Shown: positions 1 to 5,335 of the stretch, in pieces
Position numbering within the stretch: the first letter of the stretch is position 1
How the letters are laid out: every line of letters starts with the position of its first letter
Assembly: GCA_013314795.1 (NCBI GenBank)
Contig: JABUEZ010000013.1
Coordinates: 1 to 16,537 of the forward strand
Reading direction: 5' to 3'
From: Candidatus Profundicultor aquiphilus
Lineage (GTDB): Bacteria; Atribacterota; Atribacteria; Atribacterales; Caldatribacteriaceae
Length of the DNA: 16,537 bases
Position numbers and translations under genes: made by a program
The notes under the pieces: generated by a model
What the model was told of the DNA's origin: nothing
Database searches by the model: none
What the model saw: only the letters and a program-made list of their open reading frames with translations

Positions 1-480
1 TTTCAGGTGCCACTTCTTCTCATGATTCTCGTGTTCATTGTGATCGGGCTGGCTCTGGAGCGGACCGTCTGGGGGAGAAGTGTGTATCTGGTGGGGAGCA
101 ATTATGTGGCGGCGCTTTTTTCGGGAATCCGCACCACGAAAACCATTGTCCTCACCTATTTACTTGGTGGTCTCATGTGTGGGGTTTCGGCGATTGTGCT
201 CATTTCCCGGGTGAACTCGGCACGAATTGGTTACGGAGACACCTACCTTCTGCAGGCTATTCTGGTTTCCGTCATGGGGGGAATCAATCCAGAAGGGGGG
301 ATGGGGAAAATTAGCGGTGTCCTTTTGAGTATCCTCCTCCTTCAATCTCTCTCCAGCACCTTTACCCTCTTTGCCATTACCCCCTATGCCCGGGGACTCA
401 TTTACGGAACCATGCTTTTGGTCATCATGGTGGCCAACTCCTTTTACGCCCGGCGGGAGCGAAAGCCCGTCAAGACTTGA
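1..480 (+). CDS. Ribose-type ABC transporter permease, C-terminal part (5' end outside window)
   Basis: The reading frame is open from base 1 and stops at TGA 478-480, so only the last ~159 residues are present. The visible part is very hydrophobic. It carries a run typical of the BPD_transp_2 (RbsC/AraH-like) permease family: 'VGSNYVAALFSGI', which corresponds to the conserved 'GgN..AA..sGI' cytoplasmic loop, then 'LLQAILVSVMGGINPEGG', the conserved 'aaavlGGtsl.GG' segment. It ends in a short basic tail (YARRERKPVK). By family it is a membrane subunit of a sugar importer. The ATPase and binding protein are presumably upstream, outside the window. The VOC-fold gene follows after 18 bases and is probably co-transcribed. 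The substrate cannot be told from this fragment. Confidence 0.92.
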   Translation, partial: FQVPLLLMILVFIVIGLALERTVWGRSVYLVGSNYVAALFSGIRTTKTIVLTYLLGGLMCGVSAIVLISRVNSARIGYGDTYLLQAILVSVMGGINPEGGMGKISGVLLSILLLQSLSSTFTLFAITPYARGLIYGTMLLVIMVANSFYARRERKPVKT

Positions 481-498
481 TTTTGGGGAGGTGTAATC

Positions 499-969
499 AT
501 GCAGGAAGGCGATCTCATTCAGGTGGCATATGTGGTGCGAGATCTGGAAGGGGCCATGAAGTTTTATGTGGAAACCATGGGGATTAAACCCTGGGCCATT
601 TACACTTTTGCTCCGCCGGTGCTGGAGCGGTCCATGGTACGGGGTAAGCCCTCGAATCATACCTATCGCATCGCCCTGGCTCAGGCAGGCCCCGTGCAGC
701 TTGAACTCATCCAGCCCCTTACCGGTCGCAGCACCTATGACGAATTCCTGGAGAAAAAAGGTGAGGGGTTGCATCACGTGAAATTCTATTACCCCGATTG
801 CCAGAAAAAACTCGAGGAGTTCAAAGCCAAAGGCATTGAAGTCATCCAGAGTGGGAAATTTGACGAAGACGAACACTATTACCTCGATACCGAGAAATTC
901 TACGGTATCCTCATCGAACTCGGCAATAATGGCTCCATGCGCCAGCCGGAACGGTTTTTCCCGGCGTGA
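499..969 (+). CDS. VOC (glyoxalase/bleomycin-resistance fold) family protein
   Basis: A 156-residue protein with two babbab halves typical of the vicinal-oxygen-chelate superfamily. Half one starts 'IQVAYVVRDLEGAMKFY' and half two 'GLHHVKFYYPDCQKKLEEF'. The expected four metal-ligand positions are occupied by Q8, E69 (in LELIQP), H93 (in GLHHVKF) and E140 (in LIELG). This is the divalent-metal site of methylmalonyl-CoA epimerase and glyoxalase-like enzymes. The start is supported by GGGAGGTG at 485-492, 6 bases before ATG 499. It sits 18 bases after a sugar permease gene, so a role in metabolising the imported compound (an epimerase or lyase step) is plausible, but the substrate is unknown. 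It ends before a GC-rich hairpin and faces a toxin-antitoxin pair on the other strand. Confidence 0.9.
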   Translation: MQEGDLIQVAYVVRDLEGAMKFYVETMGIKPWAIYTFAPPVLERSMVRGKPSNHTYRIALAQAGPVQLELIQPLTGRSTYDEFLEKKGEGLHHVKFYYPDCQKKLEEFKAKGIEVIQSGKFDEDEHYYLDTEKFYGILIELGNNGSMRQPERFFPA

Positions 970-985
970 ACGGTTTCTGATCCTT

Positions 986-1008
986 GGGGGTGGCGTGATG
1001 CCACCCCT
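986..1008. terminator. GC-rich hairpin between convergent genes
   Basis: An 8-bp perfect stem GGGGTGGC (987-994) / GCCACCCC (1000-1007) with a 5-base loop lies 17 bases after the VOC stop codon. It also lies beyond the end of the opposing toxin gene. Neither side has a good T tract, so it may be a weak bidirectional terminator or an mRNA 3' stabiliser rather than a classic intrinsic terminator. Confidence 0.55.
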
Positions 1009-1046
1009 TACCTTGGGTTGAGGTTTTATCACCCCACACGCTTTGG

Positions 1047-1457
1047 TTAGGAGTTTTCCTTTCCCATCACTTCCTGTGGGGTTTTCCTTCCCCTTGTGGT
1101 ACGGTCAAAATCCTGGTCGAAGCTCACGATGGTGAGGTTGTAGGTCTCAGCCACCGTGTACTGATAGGCATCATCGAAGTCAAGCTGAAATTGTTGGGCA
1201 ACTGCAGCAAGAAGTGGAACATGTTCAGGGGTTAACCGGACAAGGTGAATACTTGACGATTCGAAAAGGTCTCTTGAAAGCTGGAGGAATACCTCGTATC
1301 GCTTTTGTCGAAAGAGAAAGATGCCCAGAGAGTACCAGCTGAACTCTGAGAAAAAGAGTGTTCCGGTGGGACCATGACACAAGAATTGTTCGGCTTCATC
1401 AGCCCTTTCCCGTTCTAAAAGGATTTCCAGGAGAATGTTGGTGTCAATGAGATACAT
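1047..1457 (-). CDS. PIN-domain (VapC-like) toxin, putative ribonuclease
   Basis: A 136-residue protein opening with 'MYLIDTNILLEILL', the first PIN-domain motif. The four acidic residues that bind metal in VapC ribonucleases can be placed at D5, E38 (FFSEFS), D96 (FDDAYQY) and D114 (SFDQDF). Length and motif order match VapC-type toxins, which cut specific RNAs when freed from their antitoxin. The start ATG lies inside the end of the preceding antitoxin gene (14-base overlap), a usual arrangement for translationally coupled toxin-antitoxin pairs. The RNA target cannot be inferred. All four acidic positions are intact, so the toxin looks active. Confidence 0.88.
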   Translation of the reverse strand: MYLIDTNILLEILLERERADEAEQFLCHGPTGTLFFSEFSWYSLGIFLFRQKRYEVFLQLSRDLFESSSIHLVRLTPEHVPLLAAVAQQFQLDFDDAYQYTVAETYNLTIVSFDQDFDRTTRGRKTPQEVMGKENS

Positions 1458-1662
1458 CGTTCTCCCACCACTCCTGGATTTGATGTTGCAGTTCCACCGA
1501 AGTATACCGAGAACGCAGGTCCTTTAAGGCACCCCTAAAGTGAATCTGAAATGGCTTTTTCGATTTCCACACCCTTTTCTCCCACAGGAACTCCACGAAA
1601 TCTTCCACCTCTTTCTGGAGCTCCGGGGGGAGTTCCCGGATTTTCTCTTCCAGGGTCTTCAT
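1444..1662 (-). CDS. DUF2281-like antitoxin of the PIN toxin
   Basis: A 72-residue acidic/basic protein. The N-terminal part 'LEEKIRELPPELQKEVEDFV' matches the 'lppelq.evldFieFL' helix of small antitoxins paired with PIN toxins. The C-terminal part carries 'GALKDLRSRYTSVELQHQI', a segment common in this group and likely to wrap the toxin. The start at 1662 is chosen over the longer frame (to 1713) because AGGAGG lies 6 bases upstream (1669-1674, minus strand) and the extra residues do not resemble the family. It is the first gene of a two-gene operon and overlaps the toxin start by 14 bases. Such antitoxins usually neutralise the toxin and often repress their own promoter. No obvious DNA-binding fold can be identified by eye. 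Confidence 0.82.
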   Translation of the reverse strand: MKTLEEKIRELPPELQKEVEDFVEFLWEKRVWKSKKPFQIHFRGALKDLRSRYTSVELQHQIQEWWENDVSH

Positions 1663-1701
1663 GGATGGCCTCCTCAGGGCATACTCTCCTTTCCAGAATC
1701 T

Positions 1702-1707
1702 ATTATA
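1702..1707 (-). promoter_or_regulatory. Consensus -10 box for the toxin-antitoxin operon
   Basis: On the minus strand a perfect TATAAT lies 39 bases upstream of the antitoxin ATG, giving a predicted leader of about 30 bases that contains the AGGAGG site. The matching -35 region (around TCAAAG) is poor, so the promoter may be weak or helped by a protein. It means the pair can be transcribed independently of the exported-protein gene just upstream on the same strand. Confidence 0.5.
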
Positions 1708-1752
1708 CCCCAAAATGGAATGGCCTTTGATGGTGATGTTTCAAAGAAAAAC

Positions 1753-2331
1753 TCAGGGTGTGGTGACTTCCGGGTTTTTAGCCTGTGTTTGTTCCTTATT
1801 TTCCTTTCCCAGGGTAAGAAGGAAAACAAAGAGCCTGCTTTTTTCACTTTCGGTAACCTTCCCGAGAAAGGAATAGCGCACCATCCCCTGGGGGTCAACC
1901 ACCAGGATGTTGCTTTCTCTGGGGGAGAAACCAAAGTCCCGGCGCATGGTGCCATCCCAGTCGGCGTAGAGGGTGATGCCATATTTTCGGGCATTCTGGC
2001 GCAGTTTCCGCCTCCATATGGCCCGGGTGAGGAAATTGGCGCTGGAGGCATCGATAATTTGAACCACCTGAAGGTTTTCAAGAAACGGTAAGTTGGTTTC
2101 TCGGAAATCACTGATTTCGTATTTGAGGTCGTTATTCACCGCGGCGGTGCGGCGGGTATCATAGAAAAGGACGGTGATTTTACCCCGAAGGTCTTGCTCG
2201 GTGAGAGGTTCTCCATCCTGAGAAAATACCTGGAATGGAGGTACGGTGGTATCCACATGGAGTGCCCAGAGAGATGGAGTCAGAAGAAATATCATTCCCA
2301 GGATCCAGAGTCCCTGCTTCGCTGTAAACAT
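1753..2331 (-). CDS. Exported thioredoxin-fold (YtfJ-like) protein without cysteines
   Basis: A 192-residue protein with a signal peptide (MFTAKQGLWILGMIFLLTPSLWA, probable cleavage after ALW-A) and a thioredoxin/redoxin-like layout. A 'DLRGKITVLFYDTRRT' strand-turn sits where TlpA-type proteins have the CXXC active site. Later come 'LYADWDGTMRRDFGF' and 'SNILVVDPQGMVRYSFLGKV', the usual second half of the fold. It has no cysteine at all, so it cannot be a thiol oxidoreductase; E. coli YtfJ is a comparable family. The start at 2331 is chosen because a signal peptide begins there and GGGGGG lies 8 bases upstream; the ~109 codons before it look non-coding. It is divergent from the gene at 2531 and probably periplasmic. 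Function unknown. Confidence 0.78.
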   Translation of the reverse strand: MFTAKQGLWILGMIFLLTPSLWALHVDTTVPPFQVFSQDGEPLTEQDLRGKITVLFYDTRRTAAVNNDLKYEISDFRETNLPFLENLQVVQIIDASSANFLTRAIWRRKLRQNARKYGITLYADWDGTMRRDFGFSPRESNILVVDPQGMVRYSFLGKVTESEKSRLFVFLLTLGKENKEQTQAKNPEVTTP

Positions 2332-2358
2332 TGTTAAAACCCCCCTTGAAAGGGTATT

Positions 2359-2378
2359 TTTCTCTGTAACCAGAGAAA
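2359..2378. promoter_or_regulatory. Hairpin in the leader of the thioredoxin-fold gene
   Basis: Perfect 8-bp stem TTTCTCTG / CAGAGAAA with a 4-base loop (2367-2370). On the minus strand it lies about 28 bases upstream of the ATG at 2331, just before the G-rich Shine-Dalgarno. It has no T tract in either direction, so it looks like an mRNA-leader element rather than a terminator. Function unknown. Confidence 0.35.
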
Positions 2379-2439
2379 TAGACCATAGATTTCCGTTTTT
2401 TCCTTTATTCAGAATCTGGGAAAGGGGCAAAATAGTTCT

Positions 2440-2470
2440 GGCAATTTTTACAATTTTGTCACAAATTGCC
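2440..2470. promoter_or_regulatory. Operator-like inverted repeat in a divergent intergenic region
   Basis: GGCAATTT (2440-2447) and AAATTGCC (2463-2470) are perfect reverse complements separated by 15 bases. The A/T-rich spacer holds a second, nested 6-bp repeat (CAATTT 2451-2456 / AAATTG 2463-2468). The site lies roughly midway between two divergently transcribed exported-protein genes, where a dimeric regulator could control both. No convincing -35/-10 pair could be assigned next to it on either strand. Confidence 0.45.
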
Positions 2471-2530
2471 CATTTTTTGGTCAAACCTTGCTGGTAGGAT
2501 ATTCGTAAAATAAAGGAAGAGGTGATGGCG

Positions 2531-3154
2531 ATGCGGAAAAATCGTTTTCTGGGAATGGTATTAACCGGTCTTTTGGTACTGGGGCTTTCGACTTTGGCAC
2601 TGGCACAGAACAACTGGGGGCAGAATCTCACCGGGAAAACTGAATTGATTACCGGCAAGGTCCTTGCGGTTGACCTTACTCCCCCGAATACCAGTTTGCG
2701 CCTTCAGGTAGGTGAGGAGGTTCTCACGGTAGAACTCGGTCCAGCATGGTTTGTGGACGATTTCTCTATAAATGTCGGTGACGAGGTCACCATCGTGGGG
2801 GAACGGGTCGGTGAAAATACTCTGGTCGCTTACAGTGTGAGCAAAAATCAGGATGGTAACGCTGTAACCCTGACTCTGCGTGATGCCAATGGAAAACCGG
2901 TCTGGAGTGGAACATCTGGGCCCAAATCGGGCAACCAGTATCGGAACCGGAATCGGGTTACCCTGCAGAATGGTGAGAATGGCAACGGTAACGGCAGTGG
3001 CAACGGCAATGGGAGTAATGGTAACGGCAACGGGAACGCTTCCGGCCAGGGTCACCAGAGTGGCCTACACCCACAGGATGGAAGCGGTAACCAGTGGGGC
3101 CAGAATAACCAGAACCAGCCCGGCCAGCAGGGTGGTAACGGCGGAAGAAGATAA
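2531..3154 (+). CDS. Secreted OB-like protein with a Gly/Asn/Gln-rich tail
   Basis: About 207 residues. A clean signal peptide 'MRKNRFLGMVLTGLLVLGLS..LALA' is followed by QNNWGQ. Residues ~35-125 form a beta-rich domain ('ITGKVLAVDL', 'LTVELGPAWFVDDF', 'VGDEVTIVGERV', 'VTLTLRDANGKPVW'). This pattern resembles small exported OB-fold proteins in which a 'GP.W' and a 'LRD.nG.P.W' motif recur, including MamS-like proteins; the match is by memory and tentative. From ~residue 140 the protein is low-complexity Gly/Asn/Ser/Gln and probably disordered. ATG 2531 is chosen because GAGGTG (2519-2524) is 6 bases upstream; ATG 2525 is an alternative. It is divergent from the thioredoxin-fold gene and ends at a strong terminator. 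Function unknown. Confidence 0.75.
   Translation: MRKNRFLGMVLTGLLVLGLSTLALAQNNWGQNLTGKTELITGKVLAVDLTPPNTSLRLQVGEEVLTVELGPAWFVDDFSINVGDEVTIVGERVGENTLVAYSVSKNQDGNAVTLTLRDANGKPVWSGTSGPKSGNQYRNRNRVTLQNGENGNGNGSGNGNGSNGNGNGNASGQGHQSGLHPQDGSGNQWGQNNQNQPGQQGGNGGRR
2979..3039 (+). repeat. Low-complexity AAYGGN repeat encoding Asn-Gly units
   Basis: A run of near-tandem six-base units (AACGGT, AACGGC, AATGGG and similar), interrupted by AGT serine codons, encodes the alternating Asn-Gly tail of the secreted protein. The units vary at third codon positions, so the protein repeat seems maintained rather than being a fresh DNA slippage product. Unit number could still vary among strains. Confidence 0.7.
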
Positions 3155-3178
3155 TCTCGGTTCGAAGTAGAACCAGTC

Positions 3179-3214
3179 AAGCGGAAGAGGGCGTCCTCTT
3201 CCGCTTTTTTTATT
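3179..3214 (+). terminator. Strong intrinsic terminator
   Basis: A perfect 12-bp stem AAGCGGAAGAGG (3179-3190) / CCTCTTCCGCTT (3195-3206) with loop GCGT runs into an uninterrupted T tract (to 3211, then ATTTT). It lies 24 bases after the stop of the secreted-protein gene and ends that transcript. Confidence 0.95.
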
Positions 3215-3254
3215 TTCCCATCGGGAAGAATTCGAGTGTACCGGTTGATTACGC

Positions 3255-3283
3255 ACTGGAATCTCTGCGAGGATAACTCCAGT
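3255..3283 (+). other. Possible hairpin between terminator and PEBP gene
   Basis: ACTGGA (3255-3260) and TCCAGT (3278-3283) are perfect reverse complements. Inside them ATCTC and GAGGAT can nearly pair around TGC. No T tract follows. Apart from this, the stretch between the terminator (to 3214) and the PEBP start holds nothing recognised, and no clear promoter was found in it. Confidence 0.25.
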
Positions 3284-3378
3284 CCGCCGTGAATATTGTC
3301 TTTTCGGAAGGTGAGGGCGATAATAGGGTTTACCGATCATCGCCATTCGAAGGAATTAAAAGCGGGGGATTGATAGGC

Positions 3379-3849
3379 TTGGAATTTCGATTATTGAGCA
3401 AAGCGTTTCAAAATGGAGGATTTATCCCTGATCTCTATAGCAATACTCGCTTGGGAAAAAACATCTCTCCCCCTTTGCACTGGGAAAATCCTCCCAGAGA
3501 GACCAGGTCCTTTGCCATCCTCGTCGAAGACCTGGACGCCCCCCTTATTGGGGTCATTACCCATTGGGTTCTTTATAATATTCCTCCTGAAAAACGGGAA
3601 TTACCAGAAGGTGTTCCTGAGGGAAAGTTTCTCCCTGATGGAACAGTCCAGGGTCGAAACTTTTTCCGCCGGAACGCCTATATGGGACCAGAACCGCCCT
3701 TTGGTACCCACCGCTACCGTTTCAGAATCTTTGCCCTGGATACCAGGGTCAGTTTGGATCCGAAAATGACTCGCAGAAGACTTTTAAAGGAAATGGACCA
3801 GCACATTCTGGCTCAGGCCCAGCTGGTGGGTTTGTATGGGCGAAGGTAG
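3379..3849 (+). CDS. YbhB/YbcL-type PEBP-like (Raf kinase inhibitor-like) protein
   Basis: The protein has the full bacterial PEBP signature set in order: 'SKAFQNGGFIPDLYSN', 'NISPPLHWENPP', 'AILVEDLDAP' (the D-x-D-x-P ligand motif), 'THWVLYNIP', 'GRNFFRRNAYMGPEPPFGTHRY' and 'FRIFALD'. Bacterial members are about 155-160 residues and cytosolic or periplasmic. They bind small anionic ligands, but their role is poorly known. The frame is open up to GTG 3289. TTG 3379 is preferred because it gives a 156-residue protein that begins where the family begins (EFRLLSKAF), with GGGGGA 9 bases upstream. No signal peptide is present. It is preceded by a terminator and so needs its own promoter. The family is certain; the start is not. 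Confidence 0.9.
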   Translation: MEFRLLSKAFQNGGFIPDLYSNTRLGKNISPPLHWENPPRETRSFAILVEDLDAPLIGVITHWVLYNIPPEKRELPEGVPEGKFLPDGTVQGRNFFRRNAYMGPEPPFGTHRYRFRIFALDTRVSLDPKMTRRRLLKEMDQHILAQAQLVGLYGRR

Positions 3850-3854
3850 CCAAC

Positions 3855-4010
3855 ATGAGGAAGGGGTTCTTTTCCGGGGAAGGAAAGGCTAACTGGCTTA
3901 CTGTCTGGAAGAGGGTTCAGGAAGTATGGAGGAATCTTGTGTATGCCTTTTTGCTTCGGCCCTTGCCTATATTTTCAGCCATCCTCATTCTGGCCAAAAG
4001 TGTCCAGTAG
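3855..4010 (+). CDS. Possible small hydrophobic-tailed protein
   Basis: A 51-residue frame starts 5 bases after the PEBP stop, with GAAGGT shortly before the ATG. It has a basic N-terminal part (MRKGFFSGEGK) and a hydrophobic C-terminal stretch (AFLLRPLPIFSAILILA) that could span a membrane. It overlaps the 3' end of the HEAT-repeat gene on the other strand, which weakens the case. No family is recognised, and it may be a chance frame. Confidence 0.22.
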   Translation: MRKGFFSGEGKANWLTVWKRVQEVWRNLVYAFLLRPLPIFSAILILAKSVQ

Positions 4011-5186
4011 CTCAGGAGTGTGCTTTCTGGCCCATTTTCTGGCGCCTTCGCGAAGGATTGGATTTTCCGACCGGAGCAATAGTTCAACCATTTCGTCTTC
4101 CTCGAAGTGGTCGAGTATTTCGAGCAGGATTCCCTCCGCACCTGGTGGACAGTGGGTAACAAAGAATTCGTATGCCCCGGCGATGATGACAATGTCTTTT
4201 TGCAATAGCGCCTCGAGCAAAACTTCGGTTACCTTTGGACCACCGATTTGACTCAGGGCCCAGGCGGCGGCCTTTTTCAGGCGAAGGTTTTCTCCCCGAA
4301 GGATGGCAAGAAGAGGTTCCACAGCCTGGGGATTTCCGATTTTACCCAGTGCCCACACGGCCGCAACGCGGATGTTTTCGTTTTCGTCCTGCAACATCCC
4401 CATGAGGGGGCTGGTAGCTTCGTTGGCCCTAATTTTTCCCAGGGCAGCGACGATGTCTTCCCGGACAGATGGGTCTTCGTCGGACAAACTTGCAAGAAGG
4501 CTTTCGACAACACGTGAATCCCCCATTTCCCCAAGAACCCAGGCGGCGATCTCCCGCACCGAAGGGTGTTCATCGTGCAGGGCTTGTATGAGATAGGGGA
4601 TGGCTTCTTTTGCTTCGAGCTCCCACAACGCCATTATGGCCGCATACCGCACCGAATGTTCCCGGTCTTTCAGTGCTTCGATCAAGGGTTTTACGGCTCT
4701 TTTATCCCCCAGTCTTCCCAGGGCGTGGGCAGCCTGGGTGCGAACTCGTTCCTCTTGGTCTTCCCGCAACACGGTTATCAGGGGTTCCACGGCCCGGATA
4801 TCGCCGATTTCCCCCAGGGTGTAGGCTGCACCCATCCGCACTTGAGGAATATCGTGCTGCAGCGCCTCAAGAAGGGATTCCGTTACCCGGGGATCCTTGA
4901 TTTTTAAAAGGGCCCAAGAAGCCTTCCACCAGAGGTCAGAATTTTCGGCATCCATTTCCTGGAAGGCCTCAATCAAAGGTGGTATCGCTATGGGGTTTCC
5001 GATTTTCCCCAGGGCTTCGGCACTGTCCTCGCGCACAAAGGGGTCTTTACTCTCGTCCCGAAGTGCCTCAATCAGGGCATCGACCACCCGTGGGTCGGGT
5101 ATTCCCTGGAGTTTCCTCACGGCTTCAAGCTGTGCATCAAGATCTCCACTCTGCAGTTTCTGGAGAAGGACAAAAAGGTCATCCAT
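3975..5186 (-). CDS. HEAT-repeat (PBS-lyase type) scaffold protein
   Basis: A 403-residue protein built almost wholly from ~31-residue HEAT-like units of the form 'aV.pLi.aL.De...VR..Aa.aLG.iGd', about eleven of them from residue ~20 to ~390. Clear examples are 'AVEPLITVLREDQEERVRTQ', 'AVKPLIEALKDREHSVRYAA' and 'AVEPLLAILRGENLRLKKAA'. The last two or three units decay, with a lone Cys in 'VTHCPPGAEG'. No signal peptide, transmembrane helix or catalytic domain is seen. Such solenoids bind proteins, nucleic acids or prosthetic groups; phycobilin lyases share the repeat but no phycobilisome context exists here. ATG 5186 has no Shine-Dalgarno, but an extended -10 box sits 6 bases upstream, suggesting a leaderless transcript. 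It is divergent from the ribose-type binding-protein gene. The partner is unknown. Confidence 0.92.
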   Translation of the reverse strand: MDDLFVLLQKLQSGDLDAQLEAVRKLQGIPDPRVVDALIEALRDESKDPFVREDSAEALGKIGNPIAIPPLIEAFQEMDAENSDLWWKASWALLKIKDPRVTESLLEALQHDIPQVRMGAAYTLGEIGDIRAVEPLITVLREDQEERVRTQAAHALGRLGDKRAVKPLIEALKDREHSVRYAAIMALWELEAKEAIPYLIQALHDEHPSVREIAAWVLGEMGDSRVVESLLASLSDEDPSVREDIVAALGKIRANEATSPLMGMLQDENENIRVAAVWALGKIGNPQAVEPLLAILRGENLRLKKAAAWALSQIGGPKVTEVLLEALLQKDIVIIAGAYEFFVTHCPPGAEGILLEILDHFEEDEMVELLLRSENPILREGARKWARKHTPELLDTFGQNEDG

Positions 5187-5192
5187 GCTGGT

Positions 5193-5201
5193 ATTGTATC
5201 A
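5193..5201 (-). promoter_or_regulatory. Extended -10 promoter of the HEAT-repeat gene (leaderless)
   Basis: The minus strand reads TGTGATACAAT: TACAAT at 5193-5198 with an upstream TG at the extended -10 position. Only six bases separate TACAAT from the ATG, so transcription would begin at or beside the start codon. No convincing -35 is present, as expected for extended -10 promoters. The same 11 bases occur before the PAS sensor gene. Confidence 0.6.
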
Positions 5202-5273
5202 CAGATATGTGGCCGGATTTCTCTACGCAGCTTCGTGCAAAAGAGTTGGCAGTGATTCCGAGAAAATGCGCAC

Positions 5274-5301
5274 TTGACGAAACGAAACCTTGTCAGATAA
5301 T
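5274..5301 (+). promoter_or_regulatory. Sigma-70-type promoter of the ribose-type import operon
   Basis: TTGACG (5274-5279, five of six consensus bases) is followed after 16 bases by GATAAT (5296-5301, five of six). The predicted start point is about 28 bases before ATG 5336, leaving room for AAGGAGGGA at 5321-5329. It is back to back with the HEAT-repeat gene promoter. No clear regulator site was identified. Confidence 0.7.
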
Positions 5302-5335
5302 CTATAGTCACAAAATTCTTAAGGAGGGAAAAGTC

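Noticed and set aside
160..1032. Long minus-strand open frame (290 codons) across the permease end and VOC gene
   Set aside because: It is antisense to two genes with clear family motifs, its translation has no recognisable domain, and its start lacks a ribosome site.
2332..2658. N-terminal extension of the thioredoxin-fold protein to 2658
   Set aside because: It would cover the divergent promoter region and the start of the secreted-protein gene; a signal peptide with its own ribosome site begins at 2331.
3864..3890. Imperfect CTTTTC/GGAAAG hairpin after the PEBP gene
   Set aside because: Short stem with a G-T pair and mismatch, and no T tract; not convincing as a terminator.
3975..5186. 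Phycobilin lyase (CpcE/F-like) assignment for the HEAT-repeat protein
   Set aside because: The resemblance is only to the generic PBS-lyase HEAT repeat; there are no pigment or phycobilisome genes and more repeats than expected for a lyase subunit.
5196..5216. CRP-type site suggested by TGTGA in TGTGATACAAT
   Set aside because: The second half-site (TCACA after six bases) is missing at both occurrences; an extended -10 explains the motif better.
4979..5335. Upstream extension of the ribose-type binding-protein frame to 4979
   Set aside because: The extra 119 codons overlap the HEAT-repeat gene and the promoter, while AAGGAGGGA and a signal peptide fix the start at 5336.
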